Program-made: the position numbers and the translations under genes
DNA from: an uncultured Candidatus Melainabacteria bacterium
GTDB taxonomy: Bacteria; Cyanobacteriota; Vampirovibrionia; Gastranaerophilales; Gastranaerophilaceae
Direction: 5' to 3'
DNA length: 64,000 nt
Assembly (NCBI GenBank): GCA_934718135.1
Contig: CAKUZW010000001.1
Location: forward strand, 310,001-374,000
Shown: positions 1 through 9,214 of the stretch, in pieces
How positions within the stretch are numbered: position 1 is the first letter of the stretch
Layout: every line of letters starts with the position of its first letter
Notes under the pieces: model-generated
Database searches by the model: none
Told to the model about the DNA's origin: nothing
Seen by the model: only the letters and a program-made list of their open reading frames with translations

Positions 1-52
1 TCTTGTGTTCTTTTTTTTGTTCAAAATCGTTATCGTCTGCAATAATACTCAT
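1..52 (-). CDS. N-terminal fragment of an unidentified protein (runs off the left edge)
   Basis: An ATG on the minus strand (bases 52-50) follows an AGAGGGG ribosome-binding site seven bases upstream and opens a frame that leaves the window after 17 codons (MSIIADDNDFEQKKEHK). The visible residues are acidic and then lysine-rich, with no recognisable domain. It lies downstream of the AarF-like gene on the same strand, 55 bases after that gene's stop, so the two may be co-transcribed. Function cannot be assigned. Confidence 0.6.
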   Translation of the reverse strand, partial: MSIIADDNDFEQKKEHK

Positions 53-107
53 TTATTTCCCCTCTTATAAAAATAATATCACAAATTTAAAGGGCTTGGA
101 AATATTA

Positions 108-2402
108 TTACATCTTAAAACTTTCAGCAAAAGATAAGATTGTTGAGTAGAATTGTTCTTTATTTTTTTCGATATAATTTAATCTTTCTTTTAATTGTTT
201 TGAAGTATACACTTTATTGTTGATTGCAGAGTTTATAATAGATTCTTTAATCTCATTAAGCATAAGTTCTGCCTGTTCCTTAGCTTCTTTTTCCTGAATT
301 CTTTCTCCGTTTCTATCAATAATTTTGTGAATATCTTTTAAACAAGTAATATTTGAAAGATATGTAACTTCAGCTTTTAACAAGTTTGTATTATTTTGAT
401 TTGGAATAATTCCGTTATCTTCCATAATTTTCAATCCGATATTGTTGATATTTTGGAAAATTTGACCATCAAGAAGGTCTGTATGACCGTTATAAGCTTT
501 TTCTTTCAAACCTTGTTCAACCAAATTTTGAGCTTGTTCTTTTGTCATTCCTTCTGGTAAATTTGCATTCCGAAGAAGAGCTTTTGCAATCCCTTTAGCG
601 TTTCCGATAAAATAGTCAAGGTGGTTGAGAACATTTTCGATTGCTTCTTCAGGGGTATATCTTAAAACGTTACCTGTATCAATAAAGGTGAATGGTTTTT
701 CTTTATTTGTTAAATCAATGAACACATTCCCCGGATGAGGATCGGCATGCATTACCTTTGAACCTTTTTTCGGTACAGAAAGAAGTTGTTCAAAGAACAC
801 TTGGAAATAATTTCTCATTAGTGAAACCATTTCTTTTTCAGATATTTTTTTACCTTCCTTGGTCATTTGGTCTATAAATTCATTGAATTGAACACCGGAT
901 GCCTTTTCCATTACATAAATGTTATCTTTAACTTCAATAGGTTTTGCAACATTGTAATGTTTTGCATTTTTGCCTAAAATTTCTGCGGCATCCATTTCTT
1001 TTGCCAAGTCAACCTCTTGATTCCAAGCATCATATAAAGTGTTAATTTTTCTGATTAAGAAATTTGTTTTTTCATCATTTTCGCCACTATTTGCTTTTAT
1101 CAATTTGGTGAAGGCTTCTCTATCTTTTTGAATTTTTTCTGCTGACATTCCTTTTTTCAAGAATTTAAGAACAACTTCTTTTCCTGTAGTGTTGTCTTTT
1201 GCCAAGAAGGTTTCCGCTACTGTTCCAACACCAAGTGCTTTGTCATTGATGATTGTATATTTGTCGCCAAAAGTTTTTGAAATGAAATCCTGAGCTTCTT
1301 TAGCTGTTCTTGATTGAGGGCAGTTACTTTTAAATCTTGTAATAATTTCAGAAACTTCGCCAACATTTAATTTCACTCCCATAAATTCTAAATTATCCCC
1401 AAACATCCCAAGAACATTTTCAGGAATTGTTTGAATAAACTTAGGTAAGAAGATATTTTTATCTTCAATCATTTTCATTTTTTCTTCAACTGATTTTCCA
1501 CCAGTCAAAATCTCCATTGCTAATTTAGGATCTAGCAAAAGTTTGGCTGAATTCATCAACTCATGGAAATCTGAGTCTACAGAAACTTTTTCTAATGGTT
1601 TTAAATCTTTTACATTTTCTTTTGCCTTAGCAATAGCCTTATTCCAAGATGAAATTGAGTTTGTAAATTTTCTTGCTTTATAAGCGGCAAAACCTGTCAC
1701 TACACCTTTTAGAACCAAATTATCTTTTTGTTGTTCTAAGAAATCATGAGTAGATTTTTTGTCGCCTTTTTTCACAAAAATATATCTTTGCAGTGCGTTT
1801 TCACCCATTACAAGCGGAATTCCTAAAATCGCACCTTTTAGAGCCGCAACAGGAGCCATCGCACCATCCAACGCTCCGGTCAACGTATCTTTCCAGAATG
1901 TTTTATTATCTTTTTTCTCTTTTCTCTTCAAATAAATTCTATCAATAAACCTAAGGATAGGTTTATTCGTCATACCGGCAAATACCGCAACTCCAACCCC
2001 GATTGGTTTAGAAAATTTTCCGACAACTTTAGTAGCTTCTTTTGGAAGAAACGGAGTTGCAAATGTTACACCCTTTTGCATTACAGAATATCCGCCAAAT
2101 GATGCTAAACCGGTAAGGATATCAAGAGTAAGTTCAGAAGCATCTCTTTGGGTATATTGATAATCTTTCAAGTATTTTTCGACTTGCGAATACTCAACTT
2201 CACCCTTTTGGAAGCTATCTATAATTTTATCAGCACCTTTTTGTGATTTCCCAAGGTTTGTTGCAGATTTTATTTTGTCAAAACCCTTTCCAATAAGGCC
2301 TTGACGTCTTGATATTTGTTTTCGTTGTTGAATTAAATCGTTAGTAAGTTTTTCAGTTACAAGAGCTGATCTTCCTGACATTGGGGTAATTGAGTTGTCC
2401 AT
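108..2402 (-). CDS. AarF/UbiB (ABC1) atypical protein-kinase-like protein with long N-terminal extension
   Basis: 764 residues. The C-terminal half carries ABC1-kinase hallmarks: a nucleotide loop around residues 388-399, a likely ATP-binding lysine near 413 (EVVLKFLK), the catalytic-type HADPHPGN at about 552-559, and the metal-binding DTG at about 575-577. Members of the family support quinone or lipid metabolism. The usual N-terminal KxGQ motif and alanine-rich loop of UbiB are not evident; the loop reads GVGTVAETFLA. Residues 1-380 are an unusual extension with several hydrophobic stretches (about 95-120, 132-145 and 178-200) that may be membrane associated. The start is supported by AGGAATCAGGA just upstream of the ATG. 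The substrate is unknown; kinase-fold membership is secure, activity is not. Confidence 0.8.
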   Translation of the reverse strand: MDNSITPMSGRSALVTEKLTNDLIQQRKQISRRQGLIGKGFDKIKSATNLGKSQKGADKIIDSFQKGEVEYSQVEKYLKDYQYTQRDASELTLDILTGLASFGGYSVMQKGVTFATPFLPKEATKVVGKFSKPIGVGVAVFAGMTNKPILRFIDRIYLKRKEKKDNKTFWKDTLTGALDGAMAPVAALKGAILGIPLVMGENALQRYIFVKKGDKKSTHDFLEQQKDNLVLKGVVTGFAAYKARKFTNSISSWNKAIAKAKENVKDLKPLEKVSVDSDFHELMNSAKLLLDPKLAMEILTGGKSVEEKMKMIEDKNIFLPKFIQTIPENVLGMFGDNLEFMGVKLNVGEVSEIITRFKSNCPQSRTAKEAQDFISKTFGDKYTIINDKALGVGTVAETFLAKDNTTGKEVVLKFLKKGMSAEKIQKDREAFTKLIKANSGENDEKTNFLIRKINTLYDAWNQEVDLAKEMDAAEILGKNAKHYNVAKPIEVKDNIYVMEKASGVQFNEFIDQMTKEGKKISEKEMVSLMRNYFQVFFEQLLSVPKKGSKVMHADPHPGNVFIDLTNKEKPFTFIDTGNVLRYTPEEAIENVLNHLDYFIGNAKGIAKALLRNANLPEGMTKEQAQNLVEQGLKEKAYNGHTDLLDGQIFQNINNIGLKIMEDNGIIPNQNNTNLLKAEVTYLSNITCLKDIHKIIDRNGERIQEKEAKEQAELMLNEIKESIINSAINNKVYTSKQLKERLNYIEKNKEQFYSTILSFAESFKM

Positions 2403-2676
2403 TCCTGATTCCTTATCTTGGTTTCCAATGATACAAATCCCGTAAAGTTTTATTCTTGCTAAATTGCAAGGATATTGTTACGAAAGTTAATATTGAAAAG
2501 AAGGCTATAAGTCTATAAGTTGATAAGTCGTTTACAGAATGGAAAATGGAACAAAAGAATTTATTTGCAATACTTGTCAAGGATTGCGACACTGGAGATT
2601 ATAGTCAAACTTGAAGAAAAACCCGTTCGCAATGACATGGACAATTAAAAACGTAAAGAACTTATTCCCTTTTTCC
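2403..2676 (-). repeat. Dispersed repeat block between glgA and the AarF-like gene
   Basis: Holds modules that recur elsewhere in the window. One is the 'tctataagttgataag' word near 2510-2530. Another, on the minus strand at about 2577-2641, is the CATTGCGAACGGG...CCAGTGTCGCAATCC unit. The third is the purine-rich AAGGAAAAAGGGAATAAG unit at about 2655-2690, which overlaps the last two codons and stop of glgA. A short plus-strand frame here is repeat-derived and not called as a gene. Confidence 0.75.
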
Positions 2677-4122
2677 TTATTTCCCTGTAATTTCGTGGTA
2701 CATATTCATGTATTCTTTCGAACTGCGTTTCCAAGAGAAATCAGCTTCCATTGCAGATTTTCGCATAGCATTAAATACATACTTATCGCCATAAACATAC
2801 AATGCACATTTAATTGCGTTCAACATATCCCAACCGTTGTAATTCCAGAACTTGAAGCCGTTTGAATTATCCAAAGGATAACCTGTTACTGTATCTTCCA
2901 AACCTCCGGTTGCTCTAACAATCGGCAAACTTCCATATCTCATTGCAATCAATTGGCTCAAGCCACAAGGTTCAAATTTTGACGGCATTAAGAAGAAATC
3001 ACTTCCCGCATAAACAAGATTTGCAAGTTTTGCATCGTATCCAACGTAAGTTCGAATATTTTGGGTATTATTTGATAGCCAAATGAAGAGATTTTCATAA
3101 TTCTTATCTCCGCTGCCCATAAATACAAAATCCGCATTCAAATTTTGCAATTCATATTGCATATCACGAATTAAATCAATCCCTTTTTGCCCAACAAGTC
3201 GTGAAATTAAAGCAATTAAAGGTCTATCAGGGTTATATTTCAAGCCGAAATATTCACAAACAGCTTTTTTATTTTCTTCTTTTTTATCTAAAGATTTTAC
3301 ATCATAATTTTTAACAAGTGCTTTGTCTTTTTTAGGGTTAAATACAGTGTAATCAATTCCGTTCAAAATTCCACGAAGCTTATATTGAACGCCTCTCAAC
3401 GTATAATCCATGTGCTCACCGTATTCAGGGGTTAAAATTTCTTTTGAATAAGTTGGTGAAACAGCGACAACTCTATCTGCATATTGAATTGCACCTTTCA
3501 TCCAGTTTACACGGTCATATTGTTCACAGCCCCATTGGTTATAAACAATATCTTTTCTCATATTTGCAAAATCCAAAACATCTTGGAACCAAATTCCTTG
3601 ATATGCAAGGTTGTGAATTTCAAAGACGCACTTTGTATCTTTCCAAAATTCATCAAACTTGTAATTTGAATGCAAATATAATGGTAACATTGCAGTGTGC
3701 CAATCATTTGCGTGGATTACGTCTGCTCTAAAATTCAATGCTTTAGCGTATTCCATAACAGCAAGAGAGAATGAAATATATCTTTCGTGTTCATATCTTG
3801 GGTCTAAATATTTTGGATAAACTTCTTTGAAACAAGAAAAATACCAATCATTTTTGATGAAGAATACATTTATCTTTGTTCCGGGAAGTTTGGTCATATA
3901 GAGATTAAATTTGTGTGGTTGATTTCCGAAAGTTAACCACATTTCAGAATTTTCAAGCTCTTTTATCCCATATTTTTCTTTATCAATACAACCGTGCAGA
4001 GGGGTGAAAATTGCAATTTCGGCATCTTTTTCAAGTTCTTTTGGGAGACTCCCCACGACATCTGCAAGTCCTCCGGCTTTAGAAAATGGTGCCACTTCTG
4101 CTGATGCAAATAAAATTTTCAT
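2677..4122 (-). CDS. glgA: Glycogen synthase (ADP-glucose type)
   Basis: 481 residues, the usual length for bacterial GlgA (GT5). It transfers glucose from ADP-glucose to the growing alpha-1,4-glucan in the cytoplasm. The ADP-glucose-binding KAGGLADVV is at residues 15-23, and the C-terminal GT-B lobe carries SKFEPCGLSQ near 380-389 and ATGGLEDTV near 401. The frame begins MKILFASAEVAPF, the standard GlgA opening. No other glycogen genes are nearby. The final Gly-Lys and the stop codon come from a dispersed repeat abutting the gene, suggesting the original 3' end was replaced or trimmed. Confidence 0.95.
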   Translation of the reverse strand: MKILFASAEVAPFSKAGGLADVVGSLPKELEKDAEIAIFTPLHGCIDKEKYGIKELENSEMWLTFGNQPHKFNLYMTKLPGTKINVFFIKNDWYFSCFKEVYPKYLDPRYEHERYISFSLAVMEYAKALNFRADVIHANDWHTAMLPLYLHSNYKFDEFWKDTKCVFEIHNLAYQGIWFQDVLDFANMRKDIVYNQWGCEQYDRVNWMKGAIQYADRVVAVSPTYSKEILTPEYGEHMDYTLRGVQYKLRGILNGIDYTVFNPKKDKALVKNYDVKSLDKKEENKKAVCEYFGLKYNPDRPLIALISRLVGQKGIDLIRDMQYELQNLNADFVFMGSGDKNYENLFIWLSNNTQNIRTYVGYDAKLANLVYAGSDFFLMPSKFEPCGLSQLIAMRYGSLPIVRATGGLEDTVTGYPLDNSNGFKFWNYNGWDMLNAIKCALYVYGDKYVFNAMRKSAMEADFSWKRSSKEYMNMYHEITGK

Positions 4123-4148
4123 TTGTCCTCTCTTTCCGGAACCGATTG

Positions 4149-7100
4149 CTAATCGCTAGAGAAGAAATCTTCAGGATTTATAACCCCTCCGTCTTCACTA
4201 TCAAAACTTGTATTATTATTTTCTATCGGCTCACTTTTATCTTCTATTTCAACCGATTGTAACGGATTTAACTTCGGCTGATTTTCATCACTAATAGAAT
4301 TTTCGGACATAAGTTTTCGGATGTCAACATTTAGGTTAAAATTCAATTCATATTTCTGAACAATATAAGATGCTTGGTCTAAACAAATTTGAGCTTTATC
4401 ATCGGCATCAGTGCATTTCAGAACTTTGTACATATTAAATTTATTTAACATTGTCAAATATTCACTAATTCCACCAATCTTTTCCATTTGAATATTTGAA
4501 TTATTTAATATTCCATACGCAATATCATATTTGCCAAGTTTTATATTCAATATGCTCAAAATATACCATGCAATATGAACAATTGATGCCATACCTTTTT
4601 CTTCGGCAGTTTTAATAATTTTGTAGCACATCGTATTTGCTTTTTTATAAGAATTTAGTCTTATATAAGAATATGCAATAAGTAAATCCGAAAACATTTC
4701 AAACGTATGCATAAAAGACGCTTTCGCAAGGAGTTTAGCCTTATAAACTTCTTGTGCAAAAGTCACAGGATTGTCTGAAAAATTGACAAACGCATTCATA
4801 AGGTGGTAGAAAATAGCTGAAAAAACATTATCACCTTTTAAATTTTGGGAAAGCACAACTTTTTGCCCTTTAATAAGATTTTGCAGTTGAAAGAAAATTG
4901 CAAATTCTTTAGGGACAAAATTGTATAATTTATTTGCAATGTCCAAAAATTCATTTACATCTTCTTTCAACGATACAACATCCACAATTGAAATATATGC
5001 AATACATTCAGTAAGTAAAAGTTTAAACTCTTCTTTTGAAATTGAAGTGTAGTGAATATTATCAATTTTATTTGAATCCAACACATTTAAAATATTGTAT
5101 CCGATATCAAGACAATCTCCGAAAGCACCGGTATTAAACAAAATTTTGACATGAATCATTGACATAACTAAAAAATTCAAATCGAAATTTTCAGCAGACG
5201 GATCTATAGAAACATTATCCATTGCAGACAACACTTTGTGCGTGAGCCCTAATGCGTACAGATAATCACCATACATTAAAGCCCCCTGAATCATTTTTGT
5301 ACAAAGAGAAATAAAAGTCTCTTTATTTCCGTTTTTTTGAACACTTGCTAATGTTTCTTCCGCAATATCTTGAATTTTGTCAGGGTCATATTCAAACATA
5401 TTATTTGCCACATTGTCATAAATTGAGGCTTTATAAGCTTCCAAATCTTGTGCAGACCATAAGTCAGAATATTTATTCAAAGATTTCAAAATTTCTACCG
5501 AACAATTCAAATAAGATGAAAAGTCTCCCATTGACAAATTGATATTTGCAAGTTTTTCCCACTCAAAAATAACTTGTTCTTTATTGTCAAAATACCTGTA
5601 AAGAAAGGCTTTGACAGGACTTGGCATATCTTCAGCAAAGACTAAATTAAATAAATCTTTTGTCAAAACTTTCATTTTATCTTCTGATACAACTTCCAAA
5701 ATATTCTTTCTAAGTAGTCCGTAATTTGAAAAATACATGCAGTCATTATAAAAATATAAATACCCCATGCCGGCAAGTTTATCCGCAATTGCGTGCCAAT
5801 TGGCAAACCCTAAAGCATCAAGAGTTTTCATATCAATTCTTGTCCCGAGAAGAACTGCCATTGCTAAGAATTTTAAAGCCCTTTCATCATCTTTTAGCAA
5901 ATTCAATCTTCTCTTGATTAATTGATCTAAATTTGAAGGGATAATAATAGTCTTAGGGTTGACCATAACAATTGAGTATTCTGTATAAGAATAAACCCCT
6001 GATTCCACAAGATATTGAATTGCAAAATCTAAAAATAACGGGCTTCCGCAGGCATATTTTGCAATTCGTTGGAAATAAAAATCGTCAACAATATTTTTAT
6101 AAAAATCTTTATCTGCCTTAATAATATCTTCAAACGGAGTCGGTTTGAGGGTGATTTCTGTATAATAGGGTCTTGATAATAAAAAGTGACAATTTTTGTG
6201 CAATGAAAAATCTTTGCCATGAGAAATCAAATAACTGATATTCAAATCTTCAAAATGGTCAAATAATTGCTCTAAAATGTACATTGAACTGGAGTCAACT
6301 TTTTCAAAATTTTCAATATAAATTAAACTGTCAGGAATTGATTGCAACAAATTAAGAAATACATCAAAATATTTTTCTCGTGTTGATTCCAAATTTTCCA
6401 TCGGACGTTGAGTTAAGGATTCCAAATCTTTTATTATTCCGGAAGAGTCAATTCCGGCAAAAGCTGAGAAATCGTTTTGCCCAAAGAGTTTTTGCGAAAC
6501 TGTATATCGAAAAACAGATGCAATCAATTCTCTAAAAAATGCATAAGGAACATACTGCATCTCATCACTACAAGTGATTGGAATAATATTTTTGTACAAA
6601 CCGCTTGCATCAACTACAGACAATAATTTCAATGTATAAGGCTGATAAATATCAGGAGCTTTTATTGCAATAATACCCTTCGGTACATCTTGCAAAACCT
6701 CCGCAATATTATTAAGAACCCCTGCACTTTCGGTTTTATAAAAAACACAATTAATTTCTTCAAAATTAATCATCTCACCATCATACAACTCGTCATCAGA
6801 AATTAAATTTTCATCATCTAAAGATTTTTTTGTAATTTCTTCTTGCTCAGTTAGCATTGTTTGAACAAAATTAGGAACCTCAACTTCTGCGTCTTTAGCT
6901 TTGGCTTCTTCTCCCTGAAGAATTTCTGAAATATTTACCAACGGTTTTGCGTCAATTTCATAATAGCGTTTCATTTCGCCATTTACCAATGCCGAATTCA
7001 ATGAGTCTAATTTATAAGTTTCGCGATAAAATTCGTACAAATCTTCGTCTGTAATAACCTGAAACAAATCAAGAGCCTTCATTTCTTTGGCAGGTGTCCC

Positions 7101-7733
7101 TTGATAAACCATATTCGCATTAAAGCCTGACGAAATATCATAAGGATTTTTATCCGCATCACGTTTCATTAGTGTAAAATTACATTTCAATCCGACATTT
7201 TTTTTCTTTAACAACCGAATATTTATTCTGGTAATCAAATTCACAAGTTCAACTACCGCTTTCATTGCAGAAGCAGCAGATGAAGATAGGGTATAATCCT
7301 TGTTAAATCTGATAAGATAAACATCACCCTTTACAACTTGTCGTCTTACGCGATATTCTCTCAAACAATTCAAAATCATATTGTCAAAATTAGAGCGAAA
7401 TTTTGTAAATAATTTGTTTGAGCCCAAAGCTGCTTTAACCACATCACTATTTGGAAAATCTATCCTCAAAAGCACGAAAGTGTCAGTATTAGATTCCCCT
7501 TGAACGGCACTAATTTCTGTTGAATATCCGCATTTTACACATTTTTTGTTTTTAGTTTGATTGATTTTTCCGCAACGGGCACATTTAGTCACTAAGATTT
7601 CCCCACATTTGCGGCAAACATTTTTGGTATTAACAGTCCGACAAACAGGGCAAACTATTTTGAGCACCTTTTTACAATTAGGGCACACCATTGCATTTTT
7701 ATCAATTTCAGCTCCGCATTTTGGACATTCCAT
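4149..7733 (-). CDS. Triple zinc-ribbon protein with degenerate cyclase-like and ATPase-like domains and TPR-like C-terminus
   Basis: 1194 residues. Residues 3-68 contain six CxxC pairs, enough for three zinc ribbons. Residues about 84-245 resemble a decayed class III nucleotidyl-cyclase fold: a VVKGDVYLIRF strand is followed by helices and a GFNANMVYQG stretch, but the catalytic metal aspartates are not evident. From about 335 it aligns by eye with the ATPase paralogue at 58413-61409, but the P-loop position reads IAIKAPDIYQPYTLK instead of GxxxxGKST and the Walker B aspartate is glutamate (SLIYIENFEKVD). The C-terminal half is helical and TPR/MalT-like. It is probably a non-hydrolysing sensor or scaffold. 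Encoded 26 bases upstream of glgA on the same strand. Confidence 0.7.
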   Translation of the reverse strand: MECPKCGAEIDKNAMVCPNCKKVLKIVCPVCRTVNTKNVCRKCGEILVTKCARCGKINQTKNKKCVKCGYSTEISAVQGESNTDTFVLLRIDFPNSDVVKAALGSNKLFTKFRSNFDNMILNCLREYRVRRQVVKGDVYLIRFNKDYTLSSSAASAMKAVVELVNLITRINIRLLKKKNVGLKCNFTLMKRDADKNPYDISSGFNANMVYQGTPAKEMKALDLFQVITDEDLYEFYRETYKLDSLNSALVNGEMKRYYEIDAKPLVNISEILQGEEAKAKDAEVEVPNFVQTMLTEQEEITKKSLDDENLISDDELYDGEMINFEEINCVFYKTESAGVLNNIAEVLQDVPKGIIAIKAPDIYQPYTLKLLSVVDASGLYKNIIPITCSDEMQYVPYAFFRELIASVFRYTVSQKLFGQNDFSAFAGIDSSGIIKDLESLTQRPMENLESTREKYFDVFLNLLQSIPDSLIYIENFEKVDSSSMYILEQLFDHFEDLNISYLISHGKDFSLHKNCHFLLSRPYYTEITLKPTPFEDIIKADKDFYKNIVDDFYFQRIAKYACGSPLFLDFAIQYLVESGVYSYTEYSIVMVNPKTIIIPSNLDQLIKRRLNLLKDDERALKFLAMAVLLGTRIDMKTLDALGFANWHAIADKLAGMGYLYFYNDCMYFSNYGLLRKNILEVVSEDKMKVLTKDLFNLVFAEDMPSPVKAFLYRYFDNKEQVIFEWEKLANINLSMGDFSSYLNCSVEILKSLNKYSDLWSAQDLEAYKASIYDNVANNMFEYDPDKIQDIAEETLASVQKNGNKETFISLCTKMIQGALMYGDYLYALGLTHKVLSAMDNVSIDPSAENFDLNFLVMSMIHVKILFNTGAFGDCLDIGYNILNVLDSNKIDNIHYTSISKEEFKLLLTECIAYISIVDVVSLKEDVNEFLDIANKLYNFVPKEFAIFFQLQNLIKGQKVVLSQNLKGDNVFSAIFYHLMNAFVNFSDNPVTFAQEVYKAKLLAKASFMHTFEMFSDLLIAYSYIRLNSYKKANTMCYKIIKTAEEKGMASIVHIAWYILSILNIKLGKYDIAYGILNNSNIQMEKIGGISEYLTMLNKFNMYKVLKCTDADDKAQICLDQASYIVQKYELNFNLNVDIRKLMSENSISDENQPKLNPLQSVEIEDKSEPIENNNTSFDSEDGGVINPEDFFSSD

Positions 7734-8144
7734 AATAAAAAATTATACCATAGTACACGCTCTTTAAACTAATGCAAACAGAGGATATTATTAGCAAAGT
7801 AAGTGGATAGGTTTGTTACGAATGGAAAAGGGAAATAAGGAACAAGGAAAATAAGTTCGTTACGTTGTTTATGTCTTCCTGAGTCGCACGAGCAGAGGAT
7901 GAAAGGCGTGAGCCGTATCCGTTTAGTGCGAGTGCGTTCAGCCGAAGGATCTCCTTAGAGTCAATAAGCCTATGAGTGGATAAGTTGATGAGTTCTATTA
8001 ATGGGGGTTCAGGGGTGAACCCCCAGATGACTCGAACTATTTAATTTTTAAAGCTTGTATCTGTATTCTTTACGCAAAAAATTTTTCATGGTAGCATAGG
8101 TATTATAAGTTAGAAAGTTTGAAAAATTTAAAAGAGGTAAAAAT
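7734..8144. repeat. Intergenic region with dispersed repeat modules between divergent genes
   Basis: Contains the purine-rich AAGGAACAAGGAAAATAAGTTCGTTACG unit (about 7820-7865, interrupted here only in writing by its length), a GAGTCGCACGAGCAGAGGAT...AAGGATCTCC module (about 7872-7955), and the 'tctataagcctatgagtgg' type word near 7960-7990. The last 100 bases are AT-rich and lead to an AAAAGAGGT ribosome site for nusB. No gene is seen in the repeats. Confidence 0.7.
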
Positions 8145-8807
8145 ATGCAAGCCCGTAGAGCATCTAGAGAATTAGCGTTTATATTGCTTTCTCAATTTGA
8201 TAAAAAAATTATTAACTACACAAAAGAAAGTTTAGACGATATCATTTTGAAATCTGTAAGAATTCTATCAGATAACTCAAAAAGTGAATTGAAAGTTTCA
8301 CTTGGAGCGTTGATTGATATGAAAAACAGAATTGACGATTATGAAGCAGAACACGAAATCAATTTAAATCGTCCGATGGCAGCAGCGAATATTCCTGTTC
8401 CATTACCGATGACTTCTGATATTTCAGGTAGAATTGAAGAAATGATTGACGTTGCTGATAAAGCACTTTTGGCATTAGAAATTGCCGAATTTGCAACATT
8501 GGAATCTCAAAATGATGTAAAAGATTATGCAATAAAAATTGCCGAAACATTCCAACAAAATCACACTGAAATTGATGAACTTATCAAGGGATGTTCTTCA
8601 GGTTGGGATTTTGACCGTCTTGTAAAAATGGACAAAGACATCTTAAGAATTGCACTATCAGAACTTTTATACATCAAAGAAACACCAATGAAAGTTGTTG
8701 TAGATGAAGCCGTTGAATTAGCTAAAAAATATTCAACAGATGACAGTGCATCTTTTATTAATGGATTGTTGGCAAAAGTCATTGTTGATAAAGGATTAAA
8801 AGAGTAA
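8145..8807 (+). CDS. nusB: Transcription antitermination factor NusB
   Basis: 220 residues. NusB binds boxA RNA with NusE and promotes processive transcription of rRNA operons. The N-terminal ARRASRELAFILLSQFDK and the C-terminal MDKDILRIALSELLY plus AVELAKKYS are diagnostic. The middle (about 25-125) is longer than in the roughly 140-residue E. coli protein, matching the extended form I associate with cyanobacteria and their relatives. The start has a good ribosome site (AAAAGAGGT) eight bases upstream. A strong hairpin terminator follows the stop, so nusB is probably transcribed alone. Confidence 0.92.
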   Translation: MQARRASRELAFILLSQFDKKIINYTKESLDDIILKSVRILSDNSKSELKVSLGALIDMKNRIDDYEAEHEINLNRPMAAANIPVPLPMTSDISGRIEEMIDVADKALLALEIAEFATLESQNDVKDYAIKIAETFQQNHTEIDELIKGCSSGWDFDRLVKMDKDILRIALSELLYIKETPMKVVVDEAVELAKKYSTDDSASFINGLLAKVIVDKGLKE

Positions 8808-8833
8808 TAAATAGGGATAAATCATATAGGCAA

Positions 8834-8862
8834 AAAGGCAGATATATTATCTGTCTTTTTTT
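8834..8862 (+). terminator. Rho-independent terminator of nusB
   Basis: AAAGGCAGATA pairs with TATCTGTCTTT around a very short loop and is followed by a run of T. It lies 27 bases after the nusB stop and just before the convergent regulator gene ends, so it may serve both strands. Confidence 0.85.
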
Positions 8863-8872
8863 GTGTCCAAAT

Positions 8873-9133
8873 TTAATCATCACTTACTGAAAAATTTTTT
8901 GGAAGTTCCTTTTCCAATTCTTTTAAAAATTGTGAGAGTGATAATCCAAAAGCATTAGCAAGCTTAAACAAGGTTGTTAATTGTGGATCTTTTACGGAAC
9001 GTTCAATATCGCTAATTACTGATGATGGAATATCGTATTCTGCACCTAGAATAAATTGGCTTTTCTTGCCGCGTAAACGTTTTACTGTTTTTGCCAATGC
9101 AGTACAAATAGTTTTTTTCTTTCCCTCTTGCAT
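8873..9133 (-). CDS. XRE-family helix-turn-helix regulator paired with pseudopilin
   Basis: 86 residues. Residues about 10-68 form a Cro/CI-type HTH (SQFILGAEYDIPSSVISDIE and TTLFKLANAFGLSLSQFLKE). It is transcribed divergently from the pseudopilin gene at 9215, with an 81-base gap that contains a perfect palindrome (9167-9184). By its position it is likely to control itself and that pilin gene. It has only this domain plus a short acidic tail. The DNA-binding family is confident; the target is inferred. Confidence 0.85.
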   Translation of the reverse strand: MQEGKKKTICTALAKTVKRLRGKKSQFILGAEYDIPSSVISDIERSVKDPQLTTLFKLANAFGLSLSQFLKELEKELPKNFSVSDD

Positions 9134-9166
9134 ATTTATAATTTTGAATGTAATATAAAAATCAAC

Positions 9167-9184
9167 CTATCGCGAACGCGATAG
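9167..9184. promoter_or_regulatory. Perfect palindrome, candidate operator for the 8873 regulator
   Basis: CTATCGCGAACGCGATAG: two perfect 8-base arms with an AA centre. It is strikingly GC-rich in an AT-rich gap, 31 bases before the pilin ATG and 33 bases before the regulator ATG. Confidence 0.65.
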
Positions 9185-9214
9185 AAATTTAAACTTAATA
9201 TTAGGAGATGAATT

